This document shows, piece by piece, positions 6,093 through 7,327 of a stretch of DNA of 7,327 nt; the first letter of the stretch is position 1; every line of letters begins with the position of its first letter. The stretch lies in NCBI GenBank assembly GCA_031279965.1, contig JAITHM010000027.1:1-7327 (forward strand). Reading direction: 5' to 3'. The notes beneath the pieces were generated by a model. That model worked only from the letters and a program-made list of their open reading frames with translations, did not search any database and was not told where the DNA came from. Source of the DNA: Spirochaetaceae bacterium (GTDB lineage Bacteria > Spirochaetota > Spirochaetia > Treponematales > Breznakiellaceae). The position numbers were made by a program, and so were the translations under genes.

Positions 6093-6812
6093 ATGCGATT
6101 CTTTGAAAAAATGCGCAATTTTGCGCGTGAACATGTGTTTCCATCCGGCTGTCCTTTATGTGGACGAGTGCTGCTTAGTCCGCAGGAGGCGTATTATGGC
6201 CTGTGTGCTGAATGTGCAGAACACTTCCCGCTTGAATACGTGCCGAGATGCCAACGCTGCGGGAAACCCCTTATCTCTGAAATTGATCTTTGCATCACGT
6301 GTAAACAGGAAAAGAATTGGTCATTCGATGCCGCAGTGGCGATTTATCCTTATATTGGAGAGTTTCGTGAACTGCTCAAAGCGTATAAATTTGGTAAATT
6401 TCGGACGCTTGCCGCATTTTTAGCAGAAAAGCTTATCCTGGCTTGCGATCTTCTTCCTGCCGAGGCCTCCAATGCAGTCTGGGTTCCAGTGCCTCCCCGG
6501 GCGGGGAAGTTAAAGCAAACTCTTTGGGATCAGATTGAGGAACTTGCCCGAATACTTGAACACCGTACCGGATCTGGTATTACAATCTCCCGTCCGCTAC
6601 GACGGCTCCATTCAAAAACACAAAAAGAACTTGACCGGGAAGGGCGCATCAACAACCTACGGGGTAAAATTATTGTCAAAGGCCCTGTCGCACAAGAAAT
6701 CATTTTGTTTGATGATGTTTTTACCACAGGTTCTACACTATCCGTCTGTGCTGAAGCGCTCAAATCAGCCGGCGCTCAAAAAGTATGGGGACTTTGCCTG
6801 TTCTACGATTAA
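6093..6812 (+). CDS. comF: ComF-family protein (phosphoribosyltransferase fold with zinc-binding N-terminus)
   Basis: This 239-residue protein matches the usual length and layout of ComF/GntX proteins, which are linked to DNA uptake or replication-fork repair; the biochemical role is poorly defined. The N-terminus has paired cysteines of a zinc-ribbon region: CPLC (20-23), CAEC (38-41), CQRC (53-56), CITC (67-70). The middle has YKFGKF (98-103) and the family VPVPPRAGKLKQTLWDQIEELA (131-152), where typical members read VPVP-----R--GFNQ--LA. The PRPP-type loop is ILFDDVFTTGST (204-215). The ComF segment between them is HSKTQKELDREGRINNLRG (173-191). I chose ATG 6093; ATG 6111 and a TTG at 6075 are alternatives, and none has a clear ribosome binding site. 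Whether this organism is competent cannot be told here, and the gene is solitary. Confidence 0.9.
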   Translation: MRFFEKMRNFAREHVFPSGCPLCGRVLLSPQEAYYGLCAECAEHFPLEYVPRCQRCGKPLISEIDLCITCKQEKNWSFDAAVAIYPYIGEFRELLKAYKFGKFRTLAAFLAEKLILACDLLPAEASNAVWVPVPPRAGKLKQTLWDQIEELARILEHRTGSGITISRPLRRLHSKTQKELDREGRINNLRGKIIVKGPVAQEIILFDDVFTTGSTLSVCAEALKSAGAQKVWGLCLFYD

Positions 6813-6870
6813 TAATTATGTATTTTTCTCTACACTGATAACAAAGCAGATTTGATCGCTTTCAGCCTAT

Positions 6871-6899
6871 TATACAGAGGCGCGTAAGTGTGTTAGGAT
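6871..6899 (+). promoter_or_regulatory. Possible promoter of the activase-like gene
   Basis: A TATACA -35-like box (6871-6876) lies 17 bases before a TAGGAT -10-like box (6894-6899). The ATG follows 9 bases later, so the predicted leader would be only about 3 bases. The same region holds AGGA (6895-6898), 10 bases before ATG 6909, which could instead be a Shine-Dalgarno sequence on a longer transcript. The two readings cannot be separated from sequence alone. Confidence 0.3.
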
Positions 6900-6908
6900 G
6901 CAAATACT

Positions 6909-7327
6909 ATGGAAACACTTGGAATTAATATCGGCTCGACGAGCCTTAAAATGGTTTTATTGGATAACGGAGCGGTGCGTTGGAGCGCTGCGGCCCCGCA
7001 TGAGGGCGATTTTCACGCGGTGGTAAAGAAACTCCTCGCCGAAGGGAACGTGAAGCCCGGCATAAAGGCCCTCGTTACCGGCAACGAAGGCCGCTTTATG
7101 TTCAACCTCACAGGCACTCTGGAGCCGCTCTGCGTGGAGGCGGCTTTACGGCTGCCGGGAGCGGGCGGCAAGTTGCAAGGAGCGCCGGACGCGGTGGTAA
7201 GTATGGGGGGGGAAGACCTCATCGTTTACCGGCTGGATGAGACGGGGAAGATCGTCAACAATTTTTCGGGGAACAAATGCGCTTCGGGAACGGGGGAGTT
7301 CCTCAAGCAGCAGCTGGCCCGCATGGA
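6909..7327 (+). CDS. Acyl-CoA dehydratase activase-like ATPase (BadF/BadG/BcrA/BcrD family), 3' end missing
   Basis: The frame is open from ATG 6909 to the window end; 139 residues are visible. The N-terminus LGINIGSTSLK (4-14) is the phosphate-1 loop of the ASKHA/actin-like ATPase fold, with Asn7 where classical activases have Asp. Other family signs are ALVTGNEGRF (54-63), DAVVSMGGED (94-103) and GNKCASGTGEFLKQQ (121-135). The last matches the Cys motif (typically KCAAGTGRFLE) that ligates the [4Fe-4S] cluster shared by the activase dimer. Known members use ATP to drive electron transfer into 2-hydroxyacyl-CoA dehydratases or benzoyl-CoA reductases. Many genomes also carry long fused members with a DUF2229-type C-terminus of unknown substrate, and the Asn variant suggests one of these, but the rest of the gene is needed. 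Base composition is markedly G+C-rich compared with serS and comF. Confidence 0.88.
   Translation, partial: METLGINIGSTSLKMVLLDNGAVRWSAAAPHEGDFHAVVKKLLAEGNVKPGIKALVTGNEGRFMFNLTGTLEPLCVEAALRLPGAGGKLQGAPDAVVSMGGEDLIVYRLDETGKIVNNFSGNKCASGTGEFLKQQLARM

Noticed and set aside
6839..6870. Stem of AAAGC with GCTTT after comF as a terminator
   Set aside because: Only about five base pairs with a 10-base loop and no T-tract; too weak to call.

Overview
The window looks like a piece of a spirochaete chromosome, most likely from a Treponema-like organism (inference). The basis is an InlB-type B-repeat surface protein, a relaxed lipobox on a TIG/transglutaminase-like lipoprotein, a signal-peptide beta-rich envelope protein beside serS, and a BadF/BcrA-type activase. 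No rRNA, tRNA, CRISPR array, transposase or integrase is visible. All supported genes are on the + strand. Two genes run off the ends, and both are clearly richer in G+C than the centre.

Layout. 1-1323: 3' part of a large secreted or surface protein with one InlB B-repeat and a C-terminal DUF6273-like (C-type-lectin-like) domain. Its last ~50 codons look like a variable region of a diversity-generating retroelement (DGR). 1336-1383: a long imperfect hairpin just after the stop. 1393-1445: a 14-bp tandem repeat. 1501-3039: a predicted lipoprotein with two IPT/TIG domains and a transglutaminase-like domain. 3096-3743: a seven-helix membrane protein of unknown function. 3781-5067: serS, seryl-tRNA synthetase, complete. 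5077-5976: a predicted exported beta-rich protein, probably cotranscribed with serS. 6093-6812: a ComF-family protein with zinc-ribbon cysteines and a phosphoribosyltransferase loop. 6909 to the end: the N-terminal 139 residues of an acyl-CoA dehydratase activase-like (BadF/BadG/BcrA/BcrD) ATPase.

Two signals stand out. First, the end of gene 1 has runs of NNC/NNT codons at the positions where DGR targets of this fold carry AAC/AAT in the template, followed by a hairpin in the place where DGR targets often carry one. No reverse transcriptase or template repeat lies in this window, so the rest of such a system would have to be elsewhere. Second, the three genes starting at 1501, 3096 and 3781 share the same start architecture: a TTGAAA/TTGAAG/TTGACG -35 box, exactly 17 bases, a TA---T -10 box, exactly 6 bases, then ATG, with no Shine-Dalgarno sequence. 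This places the predicted transcription start on the A of the ATG and suggests leaderless mRNAs.

The genes do not form one obvious pathway. The TIG/transglutaminase lipoprotein and the membrane protein could act together in the envelope, but each has its own predicted promoter. serS and comF are housekeeping or DNA-uptake-related genes.
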